From: Luzula sylvatica
Taxonomy: Eukaryota; Streptophyta; Magnoliopsida; Poales; Juncaceae
Assembly (NCBI GenBank): GCA_946800325.1
Contig: OX326958.1
Span: 27,878,914 to 27,942,913, forward strand
Direction of reading: 5' to 3'
DNA: 64,000 nt
This document shows positions 49,306 to 60,887 of the stretch, piece by piece. A program made the position numbers and the translations under genes. Position 1 is the stretch's first letter, and each line of letters begins with the position of its first letter. The notes below the pieces were generated by a model, which was not told the DNA's origin, did no database searches, and saw nothing but the letters and a program-made list of their open reading frames with translations.

Positions 49306-49442
49306 CAGTGACGGATCTTGAAGCCTATTTTTGAAGGGCAAATAAAAAATAATTACTGAAATTACACTAATTTTTTTTTTAAAAGATCCATCAATAAAAT
49401 TTACATTATTATACTGCCGGCTCCTATTAAGATTTTTCCCTG
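49306..49442. mobile_element. Short hAT MITE
   Basis: 137 bp, starts CAGTGACGGATCTTGAAG and ends CTTTTTCCCTG-like (reverse complement CAGGGAAAAATCTTAATAG). Flanking octamers TTATGAAT and CTTTGAAT match at 6 of 8. Related in its ends to the MITE at 34106. Confidence 0.6.
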
Positions 49443-50011
49443 CTTTGAATGTAAATGAACTAAAAAAAATCAACCAAAAACATCCAATATAAACTTAATA
49501 CAAATAACAAATGAAATCAGGTTTAAGACCTACAAAATCTCAATAATGAAATTAAGCCAGACTTGTGGGACTTAACCTAACATGTAGTGTTTTCTTGATT
49601 GAAATGACATTCAAGTCTCATGAATTATCCTTGTGTTTTTTACTTTTCTTTTAGCTATTTAATACCTACCAGTAGAAGTCAATCTTTGCTTAGTTATATT
49701 AGACACAAGTGGATAATGATTCAACATTATTATCTATCATTTTGTTGAAAATTCCACATAAAAACAAAATATTTAACCAACTTTGTCCCTCCAAACAGAA
49801 CAAGACGACGATGAATCAAACAAATACATCAAATTTTAATCCAAAAAAATGTACCAAAGTAAAATTACTAACATTCTGACGTACTAATAATTAACAAAGA
49901 AATATCACAAATCTAAATGAACACAATTCAATGTCGAAACAACCATATAGTTCAATAGATCAGTAAAAAAAAAAAAAATCAGGAAAGAAGGTTCGAATTA
50001 TACAACAATAA
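49443..50011. other. Spacer and 3' flank of RBL
   Basis: AT-rich; no gene seen. Confidence 0.3.
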
Positions 50012-52231
50012 CTACAAAATGCACCCATCAGTAAAATCGTCATCTTGATCGGACTCGACTTTATTAAAATTTCTACCCAAAAAAGACGGCTTGAATTTCG
50101 CAAACGGTCTCCTATCTTTCTCGGCTTGTTGCATCTCCAAACCCTTCGCCGAAAGCTTCCTCTTTCTCTTCGCACTCGTCGAACCGATTTCTCCCTCGTC
50201 CAAGTTCAGATTATCCTCCATACCTTCACAACAAAAATAAATCACATTCTCAAATTTACACTAATAATTAAGTCGATAAAATTTACCATCCAAAGGGCTG
50301 GAAGTCTGGCCGTTTTGCAGCACGTCCATATCAACTGGAGAGCCGGAGTGATTACTGCTCTCCATTTTAAACGGACTGGAGGAGTACTTATCCGGCGAGG
50401 GAATCGCGGGGAGATAACACAACTCCTCTTCATCCGGACCGTCCACATCTCTCTCCACATTTTCTATATCCACCTCTTCATCCTCGTTCACGTCCTCCTT
50501 CCCTTTATTCTTCTTCTCCTTCTCTTCTCTCTCCTAAATAACAAAAAAAAATACATATTTTCGTTCTATAATTTAATTAAATTATTTTTTTAAAATATAC
50601 CTTTTCCTCGTCTTCTTCTCTAGGGTTAGAATCGAACTCGTCCTCTCGTTCGACATACTCTTCGTTCTCCTCCAACTCCTTGAAATCGGGAGCGAAAGCG
50701 CTCCAATTCTCGACATAATCCTTCGCCCAAATATAAGCGGTCCCTGTTACCGAAACCGAAACGACGATGGGTCTTTTAGGATGCCACGCCAAATCGATTA
50801 TCGCTTCTTTGGGACCTTCTAGAAGCTTGACCAAATGACCTAGTCTCTCCCATACGTAAAGCTTGTGCTCTCCTTTCGTGGCGCTTGCTCCGATTATCCA
50901 CTCGTCGTCCCCGCTAAAACACGGGGTTTTCCATTGGATTTTCGTCACTGTGTCTTGAAATTCGCGCACGTATACCATGCATTTCTTTCCTTTTTTCTTC
51001 AATTTGTCAACCAAATCATTCTCTGAGTCATTAGATAATTTATCGAGGGCGTTTATGACGTTTTTATTAGTAGGGAGGAGGTTTTCGAAAAGTCTGATGA
51101 CTCTATCGTTTGAATTGGTTAACACGTATTGTCCGCTTCGGCTGACGACTACGTCTTTGATAACCGCGCCGCCCGGTACCGGTATGATCGCATAGACGGT
51201 ACCGGTTTCCGTACCGACGATTAAAATCTCGCCTTTTGAGTTGCCCACGTAGACCAGTTCGCCGGTTTTGTCGAAGGCACCTGCAGTGGGAGTGAAAGCC
51301 AAGGACCCGTCTGAGAATTTGTTGCGCACATTAGGGGCGATTACGTAATTGTTTCCGGATTGGGAAACGGAGACGGGTACGGAGGTTATGTCTCCCGTGT
51401 TTAGATCGACTAATAAGGGAGCGGATGAGAGGGGACAGGCTAGGCAAGTGGTGGAGACGAGTGGAGCGAGTTGGGCGTGCAAGGCGGTTAGTTGGAGGGT
51501 TATTTTGGTAATTTTGGAAGACTTTAGAACGTCCCATAATGTTAGGGATCTGTCTGTTGCTGAGGCGAGGAGGTGCTGACCATGCTTTGACCAAGAGACG
51601 CTCGTGATTGGAGAGATGGAGTCTCTGTCGCGTAGGGTTTTGGAGATCCCTCTCGTTTCGAAGTCCCAGATTAGAATCTTCCCATCTGAACATCCAGCTG
51701 GTAATTACAAAAGCGGGAATATTAATTGCAATTGCAATTAATTAACCTTCTAATTCAATCAATTAAACACTCAATTGTACAGTTACGATTAAATCGGGAC
51801 CTAATTTGGATATAATTCCAGTCAATTAAGAATAAATTAGGCAAAAAAATGAAAAAGGGACAATTATGTATAATTAACTAGCAAAAAGAAGGTTTATTTG
51901 GTTAATCTAACAATTAGTTGAAGGAAAAATAACAGAGCTGAGAAAGTGAGGTACCAGCAAGTAGAGTTCCGTGGCGATTAAATGCAATGCATTTCATGTT
52001 ACCATGTTGTAAGAAATCTTCTATGACCTCAGGGAAATCCCCTTGCAATGGATCTTCGCCAAATTGACAAATTACAAACAAGGCAAACAGTTAGCATGGA
52101 AAATTAAGACGAACGAAAAAAGCAAAAAATGACTGCATCAGAATCAAACCCAAGACAAAGAACTCAAATTTCCTATTCAAAGTAAAATTGTAAGATAGAG
52201 CAAGAAACTAACCAATTATAGGAACATTCAT
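50012..52231 (-). CDS. RBL: RBBP5-like WD40 protein, COMPASS subunit
   Basis: Five minus-strand exons keep frame: 52231-52213, 52053-51955, 51697-50601, 50533-50287 and 50223-50012, giving 557 residues. The N-terminus reads MNVPIIGDPLQGDFPEVIED, the family start, and WD40 blades follow (CSDGKILIWDFETR, ASATDRSLTLWDVL, AFDKTGELVYVGNSKG, TNSNDRVIRLFEN, GTAYIWAKDY). The blades are followed by the conserved ENWSAFAPDFKELEENEEYV and an acidic EREDEFDSNPREEDEEK segment. In animals and Arabidopsis this acidic region contacts ASH2/DPY30 and activates SET-domain H3K4 methyltransferases. The C-terminal part holds PAIPSPDKY and a basic nuclear-localisation-like KRKRKLSAK. The length matches plant RBL. 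The first exon is only 19 nt, so automated annotation could miss it. Confidence 0.92.
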
Positions 52232-52838
52232 TTTCAGAAATCGAAAAACAAGCTGAATTTGGGAAACGGCGAGATAAACCCTAGTATAAACCCTAGCATA
52301 AACTGATGCTTAATTAGGGTTAAATTGGATAAATCTTGCTCAATCTGATCTCCGCCACCGAGCCGAACTACTTTTCCCCGCCTGAAGAATCGCAAGAAAA
52401 GTGGCAAGAAGAGAAGCTCATCGTCGCTCTCGGCCGCCTCTCGTCTTCGCCTCTCCCTGTCAAAAATCCTAGAAGAATTCCGTAACTCCGTTCAGGGGTC
52501 TGGAATCCGGATCAGAGTTTTAGCTAAACAGGTCGGACTTTTTTGGAATTTGACCCGATTAGAAGAATTTTGGACTTTATTGGAAGGATAAAATGATATA
52601 TTGGGCTTTTTCAAACAGGAAATGCTAATTGGGTTTGCATACTATAGCTAAATTCATTACTAAATAATATCCAATAAGGATTCGTTTATTAATCCTCAAT
52701 CCTTCTTCTCCAAATATAACAATGCCAATAGCATCGGCAATGGAGCGGAGCATCGAGCTCGACAAAGGCTTCCATGACAGGAGAAGAGGATATTGACGCT
52801 ATCGGATCCATTTCTTATAGCGGGTTAGCGGATGTACC
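52232..52838. other. RBL promoter region
   Basis: GC-rich leader-like sequence to about 52500 (GCCTCTCGTCTTCGCCTC), then AT-rich DNA up to the retroelement. A divergent gene on the plus strand is not seen. Confidence 0.35.
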
Positions 52839-55806
52839 TGTTAAGAAGACTAAAGGCCAAGTTAAGAAGTGGGTTTTAAGAAAGAAAATAAAGGCCCAAT
52901 TGAGAAAGCAGCTCAAGACTCAAGTCGATGATTAAAAGTGCTAATGGAGACGACTGGAGATGCTTTAAACTGGAGATCAGGAGAGCAATGACCTTTTCGT
53001 TATTACTGTAGATTTTCCTATTTGAGTTGTTATTGTTACGTTTCAGTAATTTTTGTTTTTACTGAGTATAAATAGTGCTTTGAGATGTATTAGGGTTTAT
53101 GATTTGTGTAAGAACTCTATCTTCTTTCTTAATCTAAGTCTCTCCTTGTTCTCTTTATTCCTCCTATTTTTCTCTCTCTCTCTCTACTCTAAATTATCTT
53201 CTTTGTATCAAAATTGAGTCAAGTCATGAAGTTATTATGACAATTTGGTATCAGAGCAAGATCCACCACTAAGATTGAACTCGAATGATTACTTCTAACA
53301 TTGCTAGTTGAATTTGTTCATAAAATTTCAATCTCAGTTAGTGAATCTGTCATCATGCCCCCCTAAACCCATGAAGCAAATAGGGGAAGGGAGTAGTGAT
53401 GATGTTAACAGTAGGATTGATCTGATACAAAGCAACATGGAAGATCGATTCTCTGAGTTACTAGGGCAATTGGTGAATGTGGAGACCAAGGTCATGGACA
53501 AGGTTTCACATGTCTTGGAAGATCAAACCAAGAACATGGATAAAAAAACTTGATGATAGGTTTGACAGATTTGAGGCTAGGATGGATAAGATCTTAGCTA
53601 ATTAGACAAATAGATCAAGAGATGAACCAGATCCAGCAAAGGACAAGGGAATCCTGGGTAGTCCACATTAGGGATGTCAATGGGTCGGGTAAAACTCGAA
53701 ACCCGCGGGTACCCGACCCGAACGGTGCGGGTATTACCCGAAAAAAATACCCGCGGGTCGGGTATTATCCGAAAACAAAATATCCGATTCGGGTTCGGGT
53801 CGGGTTCGGGCGGAGTACTACCCGCCCCACGGATAACCCGAACCCGTACCCGAAAATTACCCGAACATACCCGAAACTGAAATTACAAATTTACCCTCAT
53901 AATTTTTTCATGATTAGATCTTGGACCATTAAAATTTACCCTTTATAATTTTACCCTTTAGAGAATATCTTTTAGGTCTTCAGACTTAGACTCTTATTCT
54001 TATTAGCAGGCAGCCGCCAGAAACTTCAACCCACGCAAGTCTCAACCCACGTAGAGAGAGAGAACTAGAGAAATCTAGCCATACAAATGGCTGTGATCTA
54101 AACTTCAAACTTGTGATCACAAACATTGGGAACACTTCCACGCAGAGAGAAATCTAAACTTCAACCTGTTTTAGGCCTGCTTCAACCCTCGCCTGCTTCA
54201 ACGCCTCCTAAAAAAAAAGTATTTTTTGATTTGTTTCAAATTGTAGTATTAAATTGTAATATTAACTCAGTTTTTTGTATTTTTATTTCAAATTGTAGTA
54301 TTAAATTGCGATGGATTTGGAAGCCGGAGGTAGTAGTAATAATCCCCAAATCGAGCGTGCAAATACAATTGATTCTTCTCCGGTCGAATTGACCCTACAA
54401 TCGAGCACACAAAATACAATTGAAGAGGTAATTTTTTGTTTGTGATTTAGTTTATTTCGGTTTTTTTATAAGTTATGTTGTGTTGGTTTATCCATTGTAA
54501 TTTATTTGAATTTTTTATAGATCGAGTCTTATGTGGAAACAAGTATTCGTGGAGAACCAACTACTTAGAGATGCGATTTGATATTTGAACATTTATGATA
54601 TTTAATGATTAATTATTGTAATGTTGGATTTTTGTGTATTTTAAATTATTGTTGGATTGTTTTAGACAATTATTAATACCTTGACTATTTTAATATTTTC
54701 TATTTTGGTTATATTGAGCAATTTCTTCTATTCCTGCCCCCTGGACATGGACGTTTAGAAAGAAAAAATCAATTTTCTTTATACTGTCAATTGCCATGTA
54801 ATTGTTTTGTGTTTGTTATGTAATTGCTTGTTATGTAAATATGTAATTGCTTTTAATTAGTGTAATGGTTGTAATTGTTTAAATAAAAAGATTATTCATC
54901 CTAAAAAAAAAAAAAAAATTTTTTTTTCGGGTAACGGGTAATACTCGCGGGTTCGGGTTCGGGTACCGTTTTTTACCCGCGAGTATTTTGGGTTCGGGTT
55001 CGGGTAATACCCGAAATTTCGTGTTCGAATATGGGAAAGGCTTACCCGAACCCGACCCGCCCTGTTGACATCCCTAGTCCACATGTTCATTATGTTAAGG
55101 ATGATGCTAGCTTGCAACTAGAATTATCTGATTCTTTCATAGGTAACTCTAGAAATCCTTATAGGCATGAACAATATAGTACATATGGAGCCAGTAGTTT
55201 CAATAAACCCTATCTGCCTAAGTCTCAATTCCCTACTTTTGTGCCTAAGTTTCAATGGACCCTAAAGATTGGGTAAGAAGATGTGAGTGCTATTTTGACA
55301 AATACTCAATTCCTGATGAGTATAAGACAAAACTAGCAGCTCTCAATTTTGTGGGAAAAGCTAGTGAATGGTACAAATATTATATGGTAAATAAAGGGCA
55401 CCCACCTTGGCATGAATTAGTCACTGAATTGTTGGAGAGGTTTAAAAGGGGAGACCCTACTGATCCAGTGGAGGAGTTTATGAAACTAAAGCAAATTGGA
55501 AAAATTGAGGACTACATTGGAAGATTTGAGCGGGTTAAGGACATGTTGGAAATTGAGAACCCTAATTTAAATGAAAACTTCTTTATATCCTCATTTATAA
55601 TGGGAATTAAGGATGATATTAGACACCTTGTGAAGGCGTTCAAGCCCAAAACACTCAATCTTGCATTTGATTATGCACATGAATATGAGCTAGCAAGGAA
55701 CTGTCAACAGGAGAGGGGTAAAATGGTCAATTATCCGTCTCATATCCCAAAAGAGAAGAAAATGGATACTAAATGGGAACCCAGAGTGATTGGCCTGGAC
55801 GGTTAA
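52839..55806 (+). mobile_element. Truncated LTR retrotransposon with gag, interrupted by a hAT element
   Basis: A 5' LTR (start uncertain, about 52839; TATA-like TATAAAT near 53067; end ATGACA at 53242) is followed by the primer site TGGTATCAGAGC (53246-53257). The gag region starts near 53360 (GDSSD-like acidic stretch, coiled DLIQSNMEDRFSEL) and continues after the hAT insert in 55085-55806. It includes the retrotransposon gag core (DWVRRCECYFDKY, ALNFVGKASEWYKYY, FKRGDPTDPVEEFMKLKQ). Frameshifts near 53550 and 55255 and the lack of protease, RT, integrase and 3' LTR show that it is dead. Gag-core style suggests Ty3/gypsy, but the clade is not certain. Confidence 0.8.
53669..55076 (+). mobile_element. 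Ac-like hAT deletion derivative in the gag
   Basis: Ends TAGGGATGTCAA and TTGACATCCCTA, flanked by the perfect 8-bp duplication GTCCACAT (53661-53668 and 55077-55084). Both termini carry dense CGGGTA/TACCCG subterminal repeats. Inside, a short frame starting MDLEAGGSSNNPQIERANTI (from 54311), a GT-AG intron and a brief second exon look like the shrunken ends of a transposase gene with the catalytic middle deleted. Removing the insert and one octamer leaves the surrounding gag frame continuous. Confidence 0.88.
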
Positions 55807-57210
55807 GTCACAACCATATCCAACGTATCGTTCAAATAAGTTACTAGTGAGTCGACTTTAGCCTGGGCCTCACAAGTCATGATTTAACACTTGCCACTCT
55901 TTCGATAGTTACAATATCACGTGCCCGACTTTAGCCTGAACCCACGTGAAACGTAACACCAAACTCGGTGGTTGTGGACATGGAAGGCATTTCCATGACT
56001 TAAATATTATGAGGGATCATGCCTATGCATGTTTCATTTCGTGACATAATCGTATTATGTCACTATCACAAAATTTTCTAATGCATATGAATTATTTAGG
56101 GAGAGTAATTATTCTAAATAAATACTAATCTTATATGCTAGTATGATTGATGCCGATCATATCGATATAAAGAACTCAAAATTCATATGGCCAAAATCTA
56201 AAACGGATTAATTGTTCCGGAGTTTGGCCAAAATTGCCAGAAACATATCCGTTATAACGCAACCTAGGTCCGTTACAACGGATTAACTTGTGAACCATTC
56301 CGTTATAACGGACAATGTCCGTTACAACGAACCCCAAAGGAAGCCAAAGGCATCCCCACAACCTCGTATCTCATACAAGGTCCGTTACAACGGAACCCAT
56401 GTCCGTTGTAACGGACTATGCGTTTATTCACAGTCCTCCTAACATCCGTGTATCATAAACAGGGTCTGTTACAACGGATCAACCAGTCAGTTATAACAGA
56501 CTATGTGAATTTTGCAGATAATCCACAATTTCGGTATCTTATACAGTGTCCGTTACAACGGATCAACTAGTCCGTTGTAACGGACTATGCGATTTTTCTG
56601 CTGTTTCCTGCAGTTTTGTCTGTTTTCGCTCGTTTCAAAAACGATCAATCATGAAGCCTTTTCACGATCATTCCTAGATACTCTCAATCAACTTTTGATC
56701 GATCTCTAGCGAATTCCACTTGTGATTTTAACGGAATTTGACTTTCTCTATATGTAACATCATGCAAACGGGTACGAACTTTGATAACCCGTGCGTATAT
56801 CGAATATACGACTATGATTCGACCCTCGAATCGATGGCGATCGCTCTGATACCACTGAAGGGAATTTATCCTGACCCCGGACCCGCGCAGCGGATATGAA
56901 GGCCCGGTCCGGTTCCCAAAATCCAAGATCACGCCATGACTTCGAGGGCACGATGCAATAGAAGGATAGACGATTACCAGCGTGAAATTGATCACGCACG
57001 ACGGGTTGATCGCTCGCATCCTTTCCTTCTCCGATGTCACGTTGGTGACTAGCCCGTGCTTCCCATACCACACGTCTCCCACCATCTTGACACGCCTCCT
57101 GTTGTCTTTCGTGCCTCCCACGTCCACACTCTTCCACAGCCGACAGTTTTGCTCCTTCGGTTTGATCACAATCGAAGAGCCACAAGTGTCTCTCCTCTAT
57201 GTGTATCCAC
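55807..57210 (-). mobile_element. Older LTR retroelement fragment, minus strand
   Basis: On the minus strand an LTR 3' part (57210-56856) related to 30780-31085 is followed by the primer site TGGTATCAGAGC (56854-56843) and internal sequence without an ORF. The other limit is unclear. The internal part contains a palindrome array (56248-56585). The younger element at 57211 interrupts its LTR. Confidence 0.65.
56248..56585. repeat. CCGTTRYAACGG palindrome array A
   Basis: About ten 12-bp palindromes (CCGTTATAACGG, CCGTTACAACGG, CCGTTGTAACGG and near variants). Most are in pairs whose starts are about 19-22 bp apart, for example ...CCGTTACAACGGATCAACTAGT followed by CCGTTGTAACGG. Units of two palindromes recur about every 80-105 bp. 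Confidence 0.8.
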
Positions 57211-58464
57211 TGTTGGTTCAAATTTCCTAATGGTTTGATTATTTCAAAACACTGTCATTACTAACGTTTACATCGAGAAAATGTGTAGGATAACGCAGGT
57301 ACGGTTAGAAGATGATGAAGAGCTTCGAAGTCACAAGAAGCACAACAAGAGAAGATTAGAAGGAAGGCCCTTGAAGCATATCAAGAATCAAGATGTCGAA
57401 GCCTTCCGTGAGTGGGATGCGCCACAAATAAATCATAGGTAGAAACCTAGTAGATCTCAAGTAAAATCATGTTCAAAATAACAAAGAGTTCAATCAAGCA
57501 TGAAGTGCGTTCTGAACGAACTCAAAGTCCGTTCAGAACGGACTTGCCACATATCAAAACATTATCTCTTGATAAGAACCAAAACTGTCACAGGATTGTG
57601 TGCGTTCGTACGAACAAACATGTCCGTTCGAACGGACATTTAGAATCCGTTCACCCACCATTTAAGTGCGTTGAACGGACAATCCTTTCTGTGAACACAA
57701 AATGCAATGTATAATTGAGTCCGTTATGAACGGACATTGTCCGTTCGAACGGACCCACAAATGTACTTGCACGTTATTTTGAAACGGCTAGTACACAAAA
57801 CTGCAAGTGCGTTCGGAACGAACATTGTGCGTTCGAACGCACTGGCAGTTTTCTGAAGGACTTCTATAGAGAGTATAAATAAAATCCTTCTAGGGCTTCT
57901 CTCTCTCACTTCTTCACTTTCAAACTTTCAAAACCAAAAGAGAGAAACCCTAAGCTTTGATTATCCATATCCATTGATAGCTTGAGAAACCCTCTTTAGA
58001 TCATTGATCTACTTTCGAAATCCTCCACTAATCGTATCCCACTCACGTGACCGATCACGTTGTAGCTTGATTAGTGAAAATTTGTAATAGGCTAGTGCAA
58101 CAAATTGTAAAGAGTCTAAGCTATAGATCGATAGAAAGCGTGTAAATCGATCTAGGCAACACCTTGTAATCGAGTGAGTTGGAAGTCAATCGAAAACCAA
58201 AAAGAGGCACAAGGCATTCCCGGAGACGTAGGTACTCGCAAATAATTGAGTCGGTCAATTAAGCGAGTAAAGGGTGAGTTAAAGCTACATAGCAACCACC
58301 TACCGAACTTCGTAAACAAACATCTTGTGTTCAAGTGTTAGTACGGTATCATCTTTATCATCTAAATTATTATTAATTCCGCACCGTAAATTAGGTTATC
58401 ATCTAAAGTAAGTGTACGTTAGATTACCAAATTTACCCCCCCTCTAGGTTAGAATTAACCAACA
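57211..58464 (+). repeat. 5' LTR
   Basis: Contains a palindrome array (57505-57842) directly upstream of a TATA box (TATAAAT at 57874-57880) and a pyrimidine-rich initiator region (CTTCTCTCTCTCACTTCTTC). This is the expected U3-R layout. It ends GAATTAACCAACA, just before the primer site. Confidence 0.92.
57505..57842. promoter_or_regulatory. Paired palindrome array in the LTR U3 (array B)
   Basis: About ten palindromes of the form (C/G)CGTT-CGAACG-(G/C) with variable centres (CAGA, ATGA, CGGA, CGTA). Most are in pairs with 20-22 bp start-to-start spacing, for example GTGCGTTCGTACGAAC with TGTCCGTTCGAACGGAC. The array sits within about 370 bp upstream of the LTR TATA box, so an enhancer role is plausible. 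AACGG matches the core of plant MYB type-I (YAACKG) and mitosis-specific-activator sites (established knowledge). Binding here is inference. Confidence 0.7.
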
Positions 58465-58540
58465 ATTGGTATCAGAGCAAAATACTAACCGTCTCTTTTG
58501 AGTAAAGTGACAACTTGTATAACGATCAAGGCCTTGTTCG

Positions 58541-59707
58541 ATGGATGATGTGGTAGAAAGAGCAATTCAAGCTATGCTCCTCCAACGAGCTTCAATGCCG
58601 AAACCATGTGCGCCGCACTCTCCGAGCATCACCTCTCACTCATACTCATCTAGTTTACCACATAACCGAGGTAATGAGGTAATTCTCAACCCTATACTCC
58701 ATTCAATTAGTCCAACCTCGAGTTCTTGTTCCTCACCAAAATTCAACACGAAACTCGAACTTGAATCATTCGACGACCTCTTAAGAGACGTTGATGAACC
58801 ATGTTCAAATGAGAGAAAAGTCAAGAGCACAATTCTAGCTCTAAATGCAAAGGTAGCTTCCCTAGAACTATCAGTCAAAGCATACCAAGCACAATTAAAG
58901 GAATTCCAAGGCTTCTCAAAGTGTGAATGCAAAACCCTCAACCTTGAGATATCACACCTAAGATTAGAACTCCAAAACTCCAAAGTAGAAAATGAATCCT
59001 TGAAGAAGGCTTGTGCATCACGTGCACCAATCACCCCGTCATTGGATCAAATATTGAAAGGGGCGTTAGTGGGACAAAAGCCAAACGACAAGTCGGGTCT
59101 CGGGTTCAAAAAGGAGAGTAAACCCGGCCTCTCAAAATCAAATGATCAAAAAGATAAACGGGAGAACAATCAACGAAACAATCGCGGAAATGCATTCATA
59201 TACCGTGATCAAAACAAACATAAAAATGTTAGAAAGGAACACCCTACCCATAATCGGTTCTATCATAGGGATAACAATTTTACGCAACCATCATCCCATA
59301 GACGTACCGATTTGGGACGACCCGAATGTTGGTTTCAACGAGGATCAAATGGGTATTTTTATGAGGTGAATTACCCCGCCAACCGTCCATATCAACCGAC
59401 GGCTCCTAGACCTTACAACCATACGCGCAAACCTTTTCAACCGAAAAACAATTATGTCAACTCAACCAAACCGATACCTCAAAAGAAACCCCTAACAAAC
59501 CAACTCTCAAATTATTTTGTCAAGAGTTCCGAAACCATCAACAAACCGACAATTGCTTTTTGCAATTATTGTTGCAAGTTAGGACACATATCCACGAGTT
59601 GTGATCTTCGCCACCCAAAATCCACTACAAAATTTGTATGGATGCGTAAAGATAGACACACCATGGGTCCCTCCACCTCAAAGGGTGTTGGACCATCAAG
59701 GACCTAA
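58541..59707 (+). CDS. Retrotransposon gag-like protein with a CCHC zinc knuckle
   Basis: 388 residues, intact. The N-terminal half has a coiled-coil region (KVKSTILALNAKVASLELSV, LEISHLRLELQNSKVENESL). The middle is basic and Asn/Arg-rich (NNQRNNRGNAF). Near the C-terminus a single zinc knuckle CX2CX4HX4C is visible (CNYCCKLGHISTSC), typical of nucleocapsid domains that bind element RNA. It is shorter than a full gag-pol polyprotein; the frame ends at TAA 59705-59707, where copia-type elements would continue into protease/integrase (KFVWMRK recalls the VW-K segment before integrase). Copia-type ancestry is inference. First ATG, 77 bases after the LTR end. Confidence 0.8.
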   Translation: MDDVVERAIQAMLLQRASMPKPCAPHSPSITSHSYSSSLPHNRGNEVILNPILHSISPTSSSCSSPKFNTKLELESFDDLLRDVDEPCSNERKVKSTILALNAKVASLELSVKAYQAQLKEFQGFSKCECKTLNLEISHLRLELQNSKVENESLKKACASRAPITPSLDQILKGALVGQKPNDKSGLGFKKESKPGLSKSNDQKDKRENNQRNNRGNAFIYRDQNKHKNVRKEHPTHNRFYHRDNNFTQPSSHRRTDLGRPECWFQRGSNGYFYEVNYPANRPYQPTAPRPYNHTRKPFQPKNNYVNSTKPIPQKKPLTNQLSNYFVKSSETINKPTIAFCNYCCKLGHISTSCDLRHPKSTTKFVWMRKDRHTMGPSTSKGVGPSRT

Positions 59708-60268
59708 ATCATATGTGAAAAACTCACTCCCTCGCCTCTCTACCATAAGCCAAACATTGAGGGGGAGTACGAGTACAAGAATTCATATTAGATTAACTTT
59801 CAATATGAATTCCCTATATCTTTTAAATTTTTATAATTATCTACACACTTACAAAAAGGGCGAGAAAGGTATTTTGCTTCCATGTAGGCACACAAGAGCG
59901 AAGAGAGAAGTCGAAGAGCTCATCGTATACAAAACTTCACGATCTACCTTAGAGGAAAAATGAGCTCTAGAAATCGATCAATAACTCTCCTTAGTAAGCT
60001 CGGCTCTCGGGTTCATGACCGGAGCAAAGGTATAATCGCTCTATAAATGACTTAAAGCATTAGAGGTATTTGTATTTCTACAAATATCATCGATGGTCAT
60101 GAATACTCGCATACATATTTTGTACAAATTTTTGTAAACCAATTCTTTTCGAAAAATATGATTTCATATCTATAAAACCTATTTTAAATAAACTATAAGT
60201 TTTTGGAATTTTTGGAAACACCACTCTCGTAGAAAATCAAAATTTAGCAAACTCATCATAGAAATATG

Positions 60269-60760
60269 TCCGTTATAACGCACCAATGTGCGTTACAACG
60301 GAACTCCAGGACGCGAGCTAAATCCTGCTTAAATGATGAATTCCGTTATAACGGATCAACCAATCCGTTGTAACGGACACGCCCATTCCGTTATAACGGA
60401 CTTGAATGCGTTACAACGGAACACATAACACTGAAACTCCTCTCCAACCATATACCTCCGTTACAACGCATGAACCAAAGCGTTATAACGGACATGTGCG
60501 TTACAACGGAACTCAAGAAGGCAAGCTAAAACCTACAACATCATAAGCTCCGTTACAACGGATAAACCAATCCGTTGCAACGGATATGCCCTCTCCGTGT
60601 TAACGGATATGCCCTCTCCGTGTTAACGGAATTTCCTACGTTATAACGGTCTACCTCAGCTCAGAAAGCCTCTCCAAACACAGAAGTCCGTTACAACGGA
60701 TAAACCAATCCGTTACAACGGACATGTGCGTTACAACGAACATCTTTCGTTGTAACGGAC
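60269..60760. repeat. CCGTTRYAACGG palindrome array C, inside the young element
   Basis: About 18 palindromes (CCGTTATAACGG, CCGTTACAACGG, CCGTTGTAACGG, GCGTTACAACGG, CCGTTGCAACGG, CCGTGTTAACGG) in about 490 bp. Neighbouring pairs are 18-22 bp apart start to start. The array lies between the gag-like ORF and the second coding region, so it could be a promoter for the latter. Confidence 0.85.
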
Positions 60761-60887
60761 TACTGAAATACCAGATGATTACTCCACCAAATACGAACCA
60801 AATCTCCGGGTTACTTGGCAAATCGGGAACAACGTTCTCACCCCGGTTGTCTAACTCAAAACCAATCTCGAAAGTCGAAACAAGGTA

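Noticed and set aside
50045..50593. 182-residue plus-strand frame
   Set aside because: Antisense shadow of the last two RBL exons.
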